DNA from: Desulfobacter sp. | GTDB lineage: Bacteria > Desulfobacterota > Desulfobacteria > Desulfobacterales > Desulfobacteraceae | NCBI GenBank assembly: GCA_030145005.1 | Contig: JAQYWJ010000023.1 | Span: forward strand, 1 to 17,589 | Length of the DNA stretch: 17,589 nucleotides | Direction: 5' to 3' | Part shown: positions 1 through 6,656 of the stretch, one piece after another | Layout: the number at the start of each line of letters is the position of its first letter | Numbering within the stretch: the stretch's first letter is position 1 | Position numbers and translations under genes: made by a program | Notes under the pieces: generated by a model | What the model was told of the DNA's origin: nothing | Database searches by the model: none | Seen by the model: only the letters and a program-made list of their open reading frames with translations

Positions 1-1179
1 ATATAGATAAAAGGCTTGTGACACCTGCTTAAACTGCTGCAAAGGTTCCTGCCAGGCCCTTTCCAATTCAAGGGGATCATTCATGTCTTCAAGATTTTTC
101 CGCAATTTCCGGCTGCCTAAGATCAGGTCCATGGGCAGACGCTCAAATTCATATTCATAGGGCGGTGCCTTGAACTGAAATTCGTTGGGATGCGCTCTCA
201 TGATTTCCTGTAACAGAATCAGGGAATACAGATAAGGTTTATATTCATCTCTGTCCATGACGTGGATTTGAACGCCTTTGCATGTCTGGTTTTGCCATTT
301 TCCGGATGTCGGCTGGAAGCAGAGCGGCCGCATTACAACGCCTTTAAGGCGGTTTTTCACACGCTGTTTCAATGTGTAAATATCCATAAACGGCGCGCCG
401 AACTGTTCAAAGGGCAGGGTGGTACCCCGTCCTTCCGACAGATTGGTTCCTTCAAAGATAACCTGGCCGGGATATACCATGGCTGAAAGCGGGGTGGGCA
501 GGTTCGGGGATGGTGGAACCCAGACTAATCCGGTATCCTGCCAGTACATATCCCTGGTCCATCCCTGCATGGGAATCACGGTAAGATCACAACCGATTTT
601 TTGGGTTGTATTGATATAGGCGGTAATTTCGCCTACGGTCATGCCGTGGCGCATGGGGATGGGGTAACGCCCAACAAATGAGGCACAATCCTGTTCAAGG
701 ATATTACCCTCAACCTGTAAGCCGCCAACGGGATTGGGCCGGTCGAGAATCACCACGGATCTGCCGAGTTTTGCTGCCATTTCAAGGCAGTACGAGATGG
801 TATATATAAAAGTATACACACGGGTCCCGACATCCTGGATATCTATGACCAGGGTATCTATGGGGGCAAACATATCGGCCGTGGGAATCCTTGTTTCACT
901 GTACAAGCTGAATACCGGTATGTTCAGATCCGGGTCCTTGAAATGCCCCGATTCAATCATATTGTCCTGCTTTTCCGCAAAAAAACCGTGCTGGGGTGAG
1001 AACAGGGCACAGATCTGCCCGGGAAAGAGTTGCGCCATAACGTCTTTTGCATGTGCAAATTGACTTGTTATCGAGGCTGGATTTGCCAGAAGGCCCAATC
1101 GTCTGCCCTTTAAACATCCAGGCCGATTGTCGCAAAGGGTGTCCAGTCCGGTTTTAACCCGTGGTAAATTTTTGTTCAT
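1..1179 (-). CDS. DUF1343 / NamZ-like exo-beta-N-acetylmuramidase family protein (3' end off the window)
   Basis: An uninterrupted frame of 393 codons runs from ATG 1179 to the left edge with no stop. The family is about 390-410 aa and often ends in a YLLY-like tail. The visible end (FYLY) suggests only a few codons are missing. Motifs typical of DUF1343 are in order: SPQHG (61-65) followed by QDNMIES (71-77), DIQDVGTRVYTFIYT (113-127), LDRPNP (145-150), HGMTVGE (178-184), PSPNLPTP (223-230) and EGTNLSEGRGTT (243-254). Characterised members (NamZ, GH171) release terminal N-acetylmuramic acid from peptidoglycan fragments. No signal peptide is visible, so a cytoplasmic cell-wall-recycling role is plausible. 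A GAGG stands about 12 nt before the ATG. The gene is divergent from hisC. The usual EHG is QHG here, so the activity is less certain than the family. Confidence 0.85.
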   Translation of the reverse strand, partial: MNKNLPRVKTGLDTLCDNRPGCLKGRRLGLLANPASITSQFAHAKDVMAQLFPGQICALFSPQHGFFAEKQDNMIESGHFKDPDLNIPVFSLYSETRIPTADMFAPIDTLVIDIQDVGTRVYTFIYTISYCLEMAAKLGRSVVILDRPNPVGGLQVEGNILEQDCASFVGRYPIPMRHGMTVGEITAYINTTQKIGCDLTVIPMQGWTRDMYWQDTGLVWVPPSPNLPTPLSAMVYPGQVIFEGTNLSEGRGTTLPFEQFGAPFMDIYTLKQRVKNRLKGVVMRPLCFQPTSGKWQNQTCKGVQIHVMDRDEYKPYLYSLILLQEIMRAHPNEFQFKAPPYEYEFERLPMDLILGSRKLRKNLEDMNDPLELERAWQEPLQQFKQVSQAFYLY

Positions 1180-1238
1180 GGATATTTTTGTCCTCAATTT
1201 TTAAGATAAGGATTGCCCTGCAACCCCTATCACAGGTA

Positions 1239-1267
1239 TTGACAAAAATTCAAATCCTAACTAATTA
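1239..1267 (+). promoter_or_regulatory. Candidate sigma-70 promoter for hisC
   Basis: A perfect -35 TTGACA lies at 1239-1244, then a 17-nt spacer, then TAATTA at 1262-1267. The -35 is excellent but the -10 is poor, so only the location is reasonably supported. It sits in the 131-nt gap between the divergent DUF1343 gene and hisC. hisC has a GGAG at 1297-1300, 10 nt before its ATG. Confidence 0.35.
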
Positions 1268-1310
1268 ATGCTGTCTTATCCAACCCGCAAATGAATGGAG
1301 CACATTTTTT

Positions 1311-2402
1311 ATGGTATTTTCAATCAGTGAGTCCGTAAAAACTATAAAACCCTATGAGGCAGGCAAGCCATTAAGTGAAGTACAACGTGAATATGGTATT
1401 ACCAATGCGGTAAAACTTGCTTCCAATGAAAACCCTTTTGGGTGTTCTCCCAAAGTGGCCGACGCTGTTTTGTCGAAATTATCGGGGATGCACCGGTATC
1501 CTGAGCCGGTCCCTTTTACATTATGTCAAAAACTTGCTGAAAAATACCATGTCCAGATGGAAAATCTGGTCATTGGAAACGGTTCCGATGATATCATTGC
1601 CCTGCTTGCCCATGGATTTCTGGATCCCGGGCAGGAGGCCGTGATGCCGCTGCCTTCCTTTCTCATGTATGAGATCAGTGTGAAGACCGCAAAGGGCGTT
1701 CCGGTTATGGTTCCCTTAAAGGATTTTTCCACCAACCTTGACGGGCTTGTCAAGGCTGTTACGCCTGAAACAAAAATGGTGTTTGTGACCAATCCCTTCA
1801 ATCCCACCGGGGCTGTGATTACCAAGGATGAGTTTTTACGGTTTGCAGATCAACTGCCGGACAACGTGCTGATTATCGTGGATGAAGCTTATATTGAATT
1901 TGTACGCGACGATTCGGTCTATAATGCCTTGGCTGTGCCGTTGACGGATCCAAGAATTGTAACCTTAAGAACGTTTTCCAAAGCATACGGCCTTGCCGGT
2001 TTCCGCATTGGTTACGGGGTTATGGATAAAGCGGTCGCTGAAATTTTAAACCGGATACGTCAGCCCTTTAATGTGAACACCCTTGCCCAGGTTGCGGCCC
2101 AGGTTGCCCTGGAAGATACGGATTTTCTGTCCAAAACCATTTCCGGCACCCACCAGGGTATTGATTTTTTAACCCAAAAATTAACGGAAGCCGGTTTTGA
2201 GGTACTGCCCACCCAGGCCAATTTTATTATGGTGGATGTAAAGACCAGTTCCCGGGACATCTGTGAGAAACTGCTTCGAAAAGGTGTGGTGGTGCGTTCT
2301 ATGGCATCCTACGGATATGACACCTTTATTCGCATCAATGCCGGCACGGAACAGGAAAATCAAACGTGCGTGGATGCACTTATCAGTGTTGCAGGCAAAT
2401 AG
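1311..2402 (+). CDS. hisC: Histidinol-phosphate aminotransferase
   Basis: A fold-type I PLP aminotransferase of 363 aa, a normal HisC length. It transfers the amino group from glutamate to imidazole-acetol phosphate, giving histidinol phosphate in histidine synthesis. Visible motifs: SNENPFG (38-44), YPEP (63-66), GNGSDD (89-94) for PLP phosphate binding, NPFNPTG (161-167), VDEAYIEF (190-197) with the PLP-pairing aspartate, and RTFSKAYGLAGFRIGYG (220-236), where K224 should be the Schiff-base lysine and R232 a phosphate/PLP contact. The ATG has GGAG 10 nt upstream. An earlier ATG at 1291 is out of frame. It stands apart from other his genes and reads directly into cmk with a 4-nt gap. Some HisC relatives act on aromatic amino acids, which the sequence cannot exclude. 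Confidence 0.93.
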   Translation: MVFSISESVKTIKPYEAGKPLSEVQREYGITNAVKLASNENPFGCSPKVADAVLSKLSGMHRYPEPVPFTLCQKLAEKYHVQMENLVIGNGSDDIIALLAHGFLDPGQEAVMPLPSFLMYEISVKTAKGVPVMVPLKDFSTNLDGLVKAVTPETKMVFVTNPFNPTGAVITKDEFLRFADQLPDNVLIIVDEAYIEFVRDDSVYNALAVPLTDPRIVTLRTFSKAYGLAGFRIGYGVMDKAVAEILNRIRQPFNVNTLAQVAAQVALEDTDFLSKTISGTHQGIDFLTQKLTEAGFEVLPTQANFIMVDVKTSSRDICEKLLRKGVVVRSMASYGYDTFIRINAGTEQENQTCVDALISVAGK

Positions 2403-2406
2403 AATA

Positions 2407-3066
2407 ATGGACAGGCGTATTATTACCATCGACGGGCCGGCCGGTGCCGGTAAAACAACGGTTTCAAAGGCCCTTGCAAGGGAACTTGGCTGTGTTTATG
2501 TGGACACCGGTGCTTTATACAGAGCCGTTGCGTTTGAAATTAAGCGCCGGCAGATCAACTGGGAAGACAGTGCCCTGCTTGAACAGTTTCTTGCCTGTCT
2601 TGATCTTGATTTTGTCATGGAAGGCCGGGAGCCTGTGCTGACATCCTCAGGCCGGGATATCAGCGCATATATTCGAACCAATGAAATCAGTATGCTGGCC
2701 TCGGCCACATCGGCCGTTCCCCAGGTGCGAAAGGCATTGCTTGGTATTCAGAGATCCATTGCCGGGGAAAGGGATGCCGTGTTCGAAGGTCGGGATATGG
2801 GAACGGCTGTTTTTCCCAATGCTTCATATAAGTTTTTCCTGACCGCTGATGTTAAAGTGCGTGCCCGAAGGCGATTTGAGGAATCAAACGCCTCCGGGAT
2901 TTCATTTGAAAAAATTCTCGAAGATATGGCTAAGCGAGATAGGGATGATACCCAACGTGCTGTATCCCCTTTAAAACAGGCCCCGGATGCTATCCTTATA
3001 GATGCCACGGAATTAGATGTTTCCCAGGTGGTGGAAAAAATGAAAAGCATCATCATCGTTACTTAA
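2407..3066 (+). CDS. cmk: (d)CMP kinase
   Basis: Cytidylate kinase, 219 aa, the usual size. It phosphorylates CMP/dCMP to the diphosphates with ATP in the cytoplasm. The P-loop GPAGAGKTT is at 10-18. The CMP-side motif YVDTGALYRA is at 31-40, EGRDMGTAVFP at 127-137, and the lid segment RDRDDTQR at 177-184. The chosen start is ATG 2407, 4 nt after the hisC stop. The frame stays open upstream into hisC, but those 48 codons precede the conserved RRIITIDGPAG start of the kinase and overlap HisC. There is no strong Shine-Dalgarno, only CAGG inside the hisC end, so translational coupling to hisC is likely. In related deltaproteobacteria cmk commonly precedes rpsA, often with ispH between. ispH is absent here. 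Confidence 0.93.
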   Translation: MDRRIITIDGPAGAGKTTVSKALARELGCVYVDTGALYRAVAFEIKRRQINWEDSALLEQFLACLDLDFVMEGREPVLTSSGRDISAYIRTNEISMLASATSAVPQVRKALLGIQRSIAGERDAVFEGRDMGTAVFPNASYKFFLTADVKVRARRRFEESNASGISFEKILEDMAKRDRDDTQRAVSPLKQAPDAILIDATELDVSQVVEKMKSIIIVT

Positions 3067-3082
3067 AAAGTTCTGGAATTTC

Positions 3083-3111
3083 TTGATTTTTCCCTTTTTC
3101 GTTGGTATAAG
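3083..3111 (+). promoter_or_regulatory. Strong sigma-70-type promoter for rpsA
   Basis: TTGATT (3083-3088), a 17-nt spacer and TATAAG (3106-3111) match the -35/-10 consensus at 4/6 and 5/6 with optimal spacing. The predicted start near 3117-3119 puts the leader hairpin at the extreme 5' end of the rpsA mRNA. It begins just 17 nt after the cmk stop, so rpsA can be expressed independently of hisC-cmk. Confidence 0.65.
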
Positions 3112-3120
3112 AATCAATTG

Positions 3121-3162
3121 TACTCGCCTTCACCATCTTTTTCTTATGATTTAAAGGCGGGT
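3121..3162 (+). promoter_or_regulatory. Leader hairpin in the rpsA 5' UTR
   Basis: TACTCGCCTT (3121-3130) pairs with AAGGCGGGTA (3153-3162): ten pairs with one G-U and a 22-nt AU-rich loop. It lies 14 nt before the G9 Shine-Dalgarno tract. In E. coli, S1 represses its own mRNA through leader hairpins, so a similar feedback role is a fair inference. A simple 5' stability hairpin is the alternative. Confidence 0.45.
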
Positions 3163-3176
3163 AACATCATCGATTA

Positions 3177-3185
3177 GGGGGGGGG
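3177..3185 (+). promoter_or_regulatory. G9 ribosome-binding tract of rpsA
   Basis: A run of nine G preceded by an A (3176-3185) ends 10 nt before the rpsA ATG at 3196. It contains several overlapping registers that can pair with the CCUCC of 16S rRNA. Such a homopolymer is prone to slippage, which would change Shine-Dalgarno strength or spacing without touching the coding frame. Confidence 0.6.
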
Positions 3186-3195
3186 ATAAACATTA

Positions 3196-5007
3196 ATGAA
3201 TAACATCGCTGAAGAAAACCAAAACATGAATCAAGAATTAGAGACCCAAAATGAGGTAAAAGAGACCGAAATCGAATTCACCGGAGAAGAGACCGAAATC
3301 GAACTCACCGGAGAAGAGACCATGGAAGAACTGCTGGATATTTATGATTCCAGCCTTAGTAAATTTGAAGAGGGACAGGTTGTCATCGGAACAGTGATCT
3401 CCGTCGGCAGGGAAACAGTCCTTGTGGATGTGGGATACAAATCTGAGGGACAGATCTCAATTCATGAATTCATTGGTGAGGACGGCAATGTCAGCGTCAA
3501 CGTCGGCGACGAATTTGAGGTGATGATTGAAGTATGGGATGAAGAGGAGGAGACTGTTCTTCTGTCCCATGAAAAAGCCAAAAAGGTTAAAGTATGGGAC
3601 GCCATCAAGGATATCTACGACGATGACGGTACCATTGAGGGTGTCATCACCAGTCGGGTTAAAGGCGGTTTCTCCGTTGATATCGGCCTGCAAGCCTTTT
3701 TGCCGGGATCCCAAGCTGATCTGCGGCCCATCCGCAATATGGATGAAATGGTCGGCCAGACTTATACCTTTAAGATTCTCAAGTACAACAAGAAAAGAAA
3801 TAATATTGTTCTGTCACGCCGGGTACTGCTTGAAACCGAAAGAGAGAAAATGCGCAGTGCTACCCTGGCTGCCATTGAAAATGACAAAGTCATGGAAGGT
3901 ATTGTCAAAAATATTACCGAATACGGTGTCTTTGTTGATCTCGGTGGTGTTGACGGACTTCTTCATATTACCGATATTTCCTGGGGACGGGTTAAACATC
4001 CCTCTGAACTGTTCTCCGTTGGCGATCAGATCAATGTGAAAATTCTCTCCTTTGATTTTGAGAAGGAACGGGTATCCCTGGGCATGAAACAGCTGACACC
4101 CGATCCCTGGACAACGGCTGCTGAGAAATATCCCACCGGTTCCAAGATTGAAGGCCGGGTGGTCAGCCTGACCGATTACGGGGCATTTATTGAGCTTGAA
4201 GAGGGTGTTGAAGGTCTTATCCATGTTTCTGAAATGTCCTGGACCCGCAAAATCCGTCACCCGTCCCAGATGGTTGCCGTGGGCGAACAGGTTGAGGCTG
4301 TTGTTCTGGATCTTAAACCTGAAAACCGCAGGATCTCTCTTGGTATCAAACAGACCGTCGAGAATCCCTGGGAAGTCATTTCCCAGAAATATCCCGTGGG
4401 CACCATCATTGAAGGAAAAATCAAGAATATTACCGAATTCGGTCTTTTTATCGGTATTGATGACGACATTGACGGTCTGGTTCACATCTCTGATATTTCC
4501 TGGACCAAACGGATCAAGCATCCTTCTGAAATTTATAAGAAAAATGATACCATCCAGGCAGTTGTCCTCGATATTGACAAGGCCAATGAAAGATTCTCTT
4601 TAGGTATTAAACAGACCCAGGTGGATCCCTGGGAAACAGTTGCCGAACGCTATGACGTGGGCAAGGAAATTTCCGGTGTCATCACCAACCTCACCGATTT
4701 CGGCGTATTTGTAGAGCTTGAAGAAGGCATTGAAGGTCTGGTTCATGTATCTGAAATCAGTAAGGAAAATATCAAGAGCCCCAAAGAGCATTACCAGATC
4801 GGTGAAACCATTACTGCCAAGGTAATGAATATTAATTCCGATGAAAGACGGATCGGCCTGTCCATAAAGCGTCTGGACCAAGATGATGATGATAGATATC
4901 TTGAAGAAATTGCAACAAGCTCCAAACCTGCTGCATCTGCATTTGGAGAGATGCTGAGAAGCAACATCCAGGAAAAACTGGAAGCAGAGAAAAAAGAAAA
5001 CGAATAA
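3196..5007 (+). CDS. rpsA: 30S ribosomal protein S1
   Basis: Protein of 603 aa with six S1 (OB-fold) RNA-binding domains at about 58-125, 145-208, 231-298, 316-385, 403-472 and 490-558. Domains 3-6 carry the classic pattern GxVxxITEYGVFVDL / GLLHITDISW / KHPSEL / RVSLGMKQ, with PWE spacers. S1 binds mRNA upstream of the start codon and delivers it to the 30S subunit. E. coli S1 is 557 aa. The excess is mainly a highly acidic N-terminal tail (about 1-50) containing a tandem 9-residue repeat, plus a Lys/Glu-rich end. The start has the G9 Shine-Dalgarno and its own promoter, and a strong terminator follows, so it is an independent unit between cmk and sppA. Confidence 0.96.
   Translation: MNNIAEENQNMNQELETQNEVKETEIEFTGEETEIELTGEETMEELLDIYDSSLSKFEEGQVVIGTVISVGRETVLVDVGYKSEGQISIHEFIGEDGNVSVNVGDEFEVMIEVWDEEEETVLLSHEKAKKVKVWDAIKDIYDDDGTIEGVITSRVKGGFSVDIGLQAFLPGSQADLRPIRNMDEMVGQTYTFKILKYNKKRNNIVLSRRVLLETEREKMRSATLAAIENDKVMEGIVKNITEYGVFVDLGGVDGLLHITDISWGRVKHPSELFSVGDQINVKILSFDFEKERVSLGMKQLTPDPWTTAAEKYPTGSKIEGRVVSLTDYGAFIELEEGVEGLIHVSEMSWTRKIRHPSQMVAVGEQVEAVVLDLKPENRRISLGIKQTVENPWEVISQKYPVGTIIEGKIKNITEFGLFIGIDDDIDGLVHISDISWTKRIKHPSEIYKKNDTIQAVVLDIDKANERFSLGIKQTQVDPWETVAERYDVGKEISGVITNLTDFGVFVELEEGIEGLVHVSEISKENIKSPKEHYQIGETITAKVMNINSDERRIGLSIKRLDQDDDDRYLEEIATSSKPAASAFGEMLRSNIQEKLEAEKKENE
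3262..3315 (+). repeat. 27-bp tandem duplication inside rpsA
   Basis: Two adjacent 27-bp copies (3262-3288 and 3289-3315) differ by a single base (T versus C in codon six). Each encodes ETEIEFTGE or ETEIELTGE in the acidic N-terminal tail of S1. A fragment of a third unit (GAGACC, 3316-3321) follows. The near-identity points to a recent in-frame slippage or duplication. Confidence 0.85.
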
Positions 5008-5009
5008 TT

Positions 5010-5026
5010 ACTGCCTGACAGGCAGT
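5010..5026 (+). other. Short perfect hairpin after the rpsA stop
   Basis: ACTGCCT (5010-5016), a GAC loop, then AGGCAGT (5020-5026), starting 2 nt after the stop codon. No T-run follows directly, so it is not a good intrinsic terminator alone. It may protect the mRNA 3' end or assist the terminator about 30 nt downstream. Confidence 0.4.
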
Positions 5027-5053
5027 AGCAGGATTGCAATTTTTAAAATTTTC

Positions 5054-5092
5054 AAGGCCGGACTGATCCTTAACAGGGCATCCGGCCTTTTT
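5054..5092 (+). terminator. Rho-independent terminator of rpsA
   Basis: AAGGCCGGA (5054-5062) pairs perfectly with TCCGGCCTT (5081-5089), with an 18-nt loop, and runs into T5 (5088-5092). GC-rich stem plus U-tract is the textbook form. It ends 10 nt before the left end of the repeat element in front of sppA. Confidence 0.85.
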
Positions 5093-5101
5093 AGTTCTAA
5101 C

Positions 5102-5241
5102 TAGTGTCTGAACGAAAACCTGGAAATTTTGTCGAGTACAAGGCGGACGGAAATTTTAACCACAGGCATATATTGAATATGTGGGCATGCGCCCCTCTTC
5201 GAGCCCGAGGATTAAAATTTACGGTTTTCGGTCGGGCACTA
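5102..5241. repeat. 140-bp MITE-like element with terminal inverted repeats (copy 1)
   Basis: The left end TAGTGTCTGAACGAAAACC (5102-5120) and the reverse complement of the right end (5223-5241, TAGTGCCCGACCGAAAACC) match at 16 of 19 positions. Nested pairs follow inside: AAATTTT-type stretches (about 5148-5160 versus 5211-5219) and a central CATAT...ATATG palindrome (5167-5181) with an adjacent GGGCATGCGCCC palindrome. CTAA flanks both ends with one extra base, perhaps a target-site trace. It encodes no transposase, so it would be non-autonomous. It contributes a false GTG start and 54 in-frame codons ahead of sppA. A second, related copy lies at 6502-6640. Confidence 0.7.
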
Positions 5242-5265
5242 ACTAAAATTAAGGAAAAATCCCTT

Positions 5266-6168
5266 ATGTTTGCAAGACGTCATCCTTTTTTGTTTTTTCT
5301 TTGTGTTATCTGTGCCTGCTTTACCTTTGGCCTGGTTGCCGTGTCCGGCATTGCCGTACTAGGTGCTTTTGCCGTGAACAGCAAGATCAGTGGTGCCATA
5401 GCCTCCCCCCGGGGCAATATCGGCGTGGTTGAGGTGACAGGGCCTATCCTGTCTTCAAAAAAAATTATTAAGGATCTTAAAGGATTCATGGATGATGACG
5501 CCATTAAGGCAATTATTTTAAGGGTTGACAGCCCCGGCGGCGGAATCGGGCCTTCCCAGGAAATCTACCGGGAACTGATGAAGACCCGCGATACAAAAAC
5601 CGTGATCGCCTCCATGGGTTCTGTTGCAGCCTCCGGGGGGTATTATATCGCATGTGCAACCCAGGGTATTGTTGCAAATTCCGGCACCATTACGGGGTCC
5701 ATCGGTGTGATCATGGAGTATGCCAATATTGAACAGATCGCTAAAAAAATCGGGATCTCCCCTGTGGTAATAAAAAGCGGTGAATATAAGGACATGGGGT
5801 CCCCCATGAGAGAGCTTAAAAACAGTGAAAAGCAGCTGTTTCAAAATCTTGTGGATGAACTGCACGCCCAGTTTGTGTCCGATGCCGCTGATGCCAGGAA
5901 TATGGATACCGATGTCATGGCCAAACTGGCTGACGGCAGGGTTTATACCGGGCAGACCGCCATGAAACTTAAGCTTGTTGATCGTATCGGCAACATGGAT
6001 GATGCCGTGCAGTGGGCCGGACAGATGGCCGGCATTGAAGGAGAACTGACCCCGGTTTATCCCAAAGAGGATAAAATAACGCTGTTTAAGAAACTGGCCG
6101 AAACCCTGTTCCGGGATGTTAACCTGGGTAGCAGGTTGTCCGAACAGTTCAGGTATGTTTTTAACTAG
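5266..6168 (+). CDS. sppA: Signal peptide peptidase SppA, 36K-type (S49 family)
   Basis: A 300-aa membrane-anchored serine protease that degrades cleaved signal peptides. A basic N-terminus (FARRH) and a hydrophobic anchor at about 8-37 precede a ClpP-like fold. Visible motifs: RVDSPGGG (86-93), GSVAASGGYY (118-127) with the expected nucleophile S123, TGSIGVI (143-149), and SGEYKDMGSP (171-180) with the expected general base K175. The length fits the short bacterial/B. subtilis type rather than the ~600-aa E. coli protein. ATG 5266 is chosen because AAGGA (5251-5255) stands 10 nt upstream. The in-frame GTG at 5104 lies inside a repeat element and would put 54 unrelated residues before the membrane anchor. 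It follows the rpsA terminator, so it needs its own promoter, which I could not place with confidence. Confidence 0.93.
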   Translation: MFARRHPFLFFLCVICACFTFGLVAVSGIAVLGAFAVNSKISGAIASPRGNIGVVEVTGPILSSKKIIKDLKGFMDDDAIKAIILRVDSPGGGIGPSQEIYRELMKTRDTKTVIASMGSVAASGGYYIACATQGIVANSGTITGSIGVIMEYANIEQIAKKIGISPVVIKSGEYKDMGSPMRELKNSEKQLFQNLVDELHAQFVSDAADARNMDTDVMAKLADGRVYTGQTAMKLKLVDRIGNMDDAVQWAGQMAGIEGELTPVYPKEDKITLFKKLAETLFRDVNLGSRLSEQFRYVFN

Positions 6169-6171
6169 TGT

Positions 6172-6402
6172 GTCAACGACCCCTCCTGAATCACAGATTC
6201 AGAAGGGGCTTGCAAAAGCCCACGTTGACTAGCCTAAGTCTTAACTGACTACGTTCGGCAAGATGTAGACACCTTTGGATGTATTCGCCAGTCCAAAGCC
6301 CTGTCGTGGCACTGTAAAAGCTCTGTGAGGCAGGGGCGGTCAACCACGTTGCGAAGCTTGCTGAACATTGGCGAGGCGAACCCTACCCCTCTTAGGAGGG
6401 TG
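6172..6402 (+). other. Structured intergenic segment, possible IS200/IS605-type relic or structured RNA
   Basis: The segment starts 4 nt after the sppA stop. An outer stem GTCAACG/CGTTGAC (6172-6178 with 6223-6229) encloses a 12-bp hairpin (CCCCT+CTGAATC, 6180-6192, with GATTCAG+AGGGG, 6196-6208, one mismatch) and a second hairpin GGGCTT-gcaa-AAGCCC (6206-6221) that competes for the same G-run. At the other end CCCTC-TTAG-GAGGG (6387-6400) forms a hairpin. A 25-codon frame (6318-6392) stops exactly in that loop and reads like a transposase tail (LCEAGAVNH...RGEPYPS). Hairpins at both ends and a stop in the right hairpin recall IS200/IS605 or tnpB ends with their overlapping omega-RNA. This is an inference from layout, not a recognised match. 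Confidence 0.35.
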
Positions 6403-6413
6403 TTTATAGGCCC

Positions 6414-6437
6414 GGCGGAGCCTTAATCCGCCTTTTT
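6414..6437 (+). terminator. Rho-independent terminator downstream of sppA and the structured segment
   Basis: GGCGGA (6414-6419), a 7-nt loop and TCCGCC (6427-6432) are followed by T5 (6433-6437). It could end the sppA transcript about 270 nt after the stop codon, or a separate RNA from the structured segment before it. Confidence 0.7.
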
Positions 6438-6501
6438 ACACAATTCGCCAAATCCTCACCCACCTTTGCTATCGCTCAGGAAGGGGACTCCTTGGCGGGG
6501 A

Positions 6502-6640
6502 GTTGAACAAAAAATCACCTACCTGCGGCATTGTATAAAAATTTACAATCCTCACATACTTCAGTATGCTCCGGTTGCAAATTCTTTGGCGCCTTGCATC
6601 TGGGCAATTTTCTGTCCAAACACGGATTTTCGTTCAGGCA
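6502..6640. repeat. ~139-bp MITE-like element (copy 2, inverse orientation to copy 1)
   Basis: Read on the minus strand from 6640 it begins TGCCTGAACGAAAATCC, close to the start of copy 1, and then shares in the same order: CAAGGCG, AACC, a GCATA..TGAA.TATGTG core, GAGGATT..AATTT, and a TTTTT.GTTCAAC end. The core is a perfect CATACT-TC-AGTATG palindrome (6555-6568). The left terminus (GTTGAACAAAAAATC, 6503-6517) is a degraded inverted copy of the right terminus. It ends about 16 bp before the stop codon of the YciO-like gene. Its length is nearly equal to copy 1. Short frames that run through it on the plus strand look like chance. Confidence 0.6.
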
Positions 6641-6656
6641 TCAATTAAAAATAGGT

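Noticed and set aside
2263..2406. Longer cmk reading frame starting inside hisC
   Set aside because: The extra 48 residues overlap HisC coding sequence in another frame and precede the conserved Cmk N-terminus. ATG 2407 gives the normal family length.
5104..5265. GTG start giving a 354-aa SppA
   Set aside because: The GTG and all 54 extra codons lie in or directly behind a terminal-inverted-repeat element. ATG 5266 has a proper Shine-Dalgarno and starts with the membrane anchor.
6300..6350. Cobalamin-riboswitch-like words (GGCACTGTAA, GGCAGGGGC)
   Set aside because: The B12-box context and element order are missing, and no B12-related gene follows.
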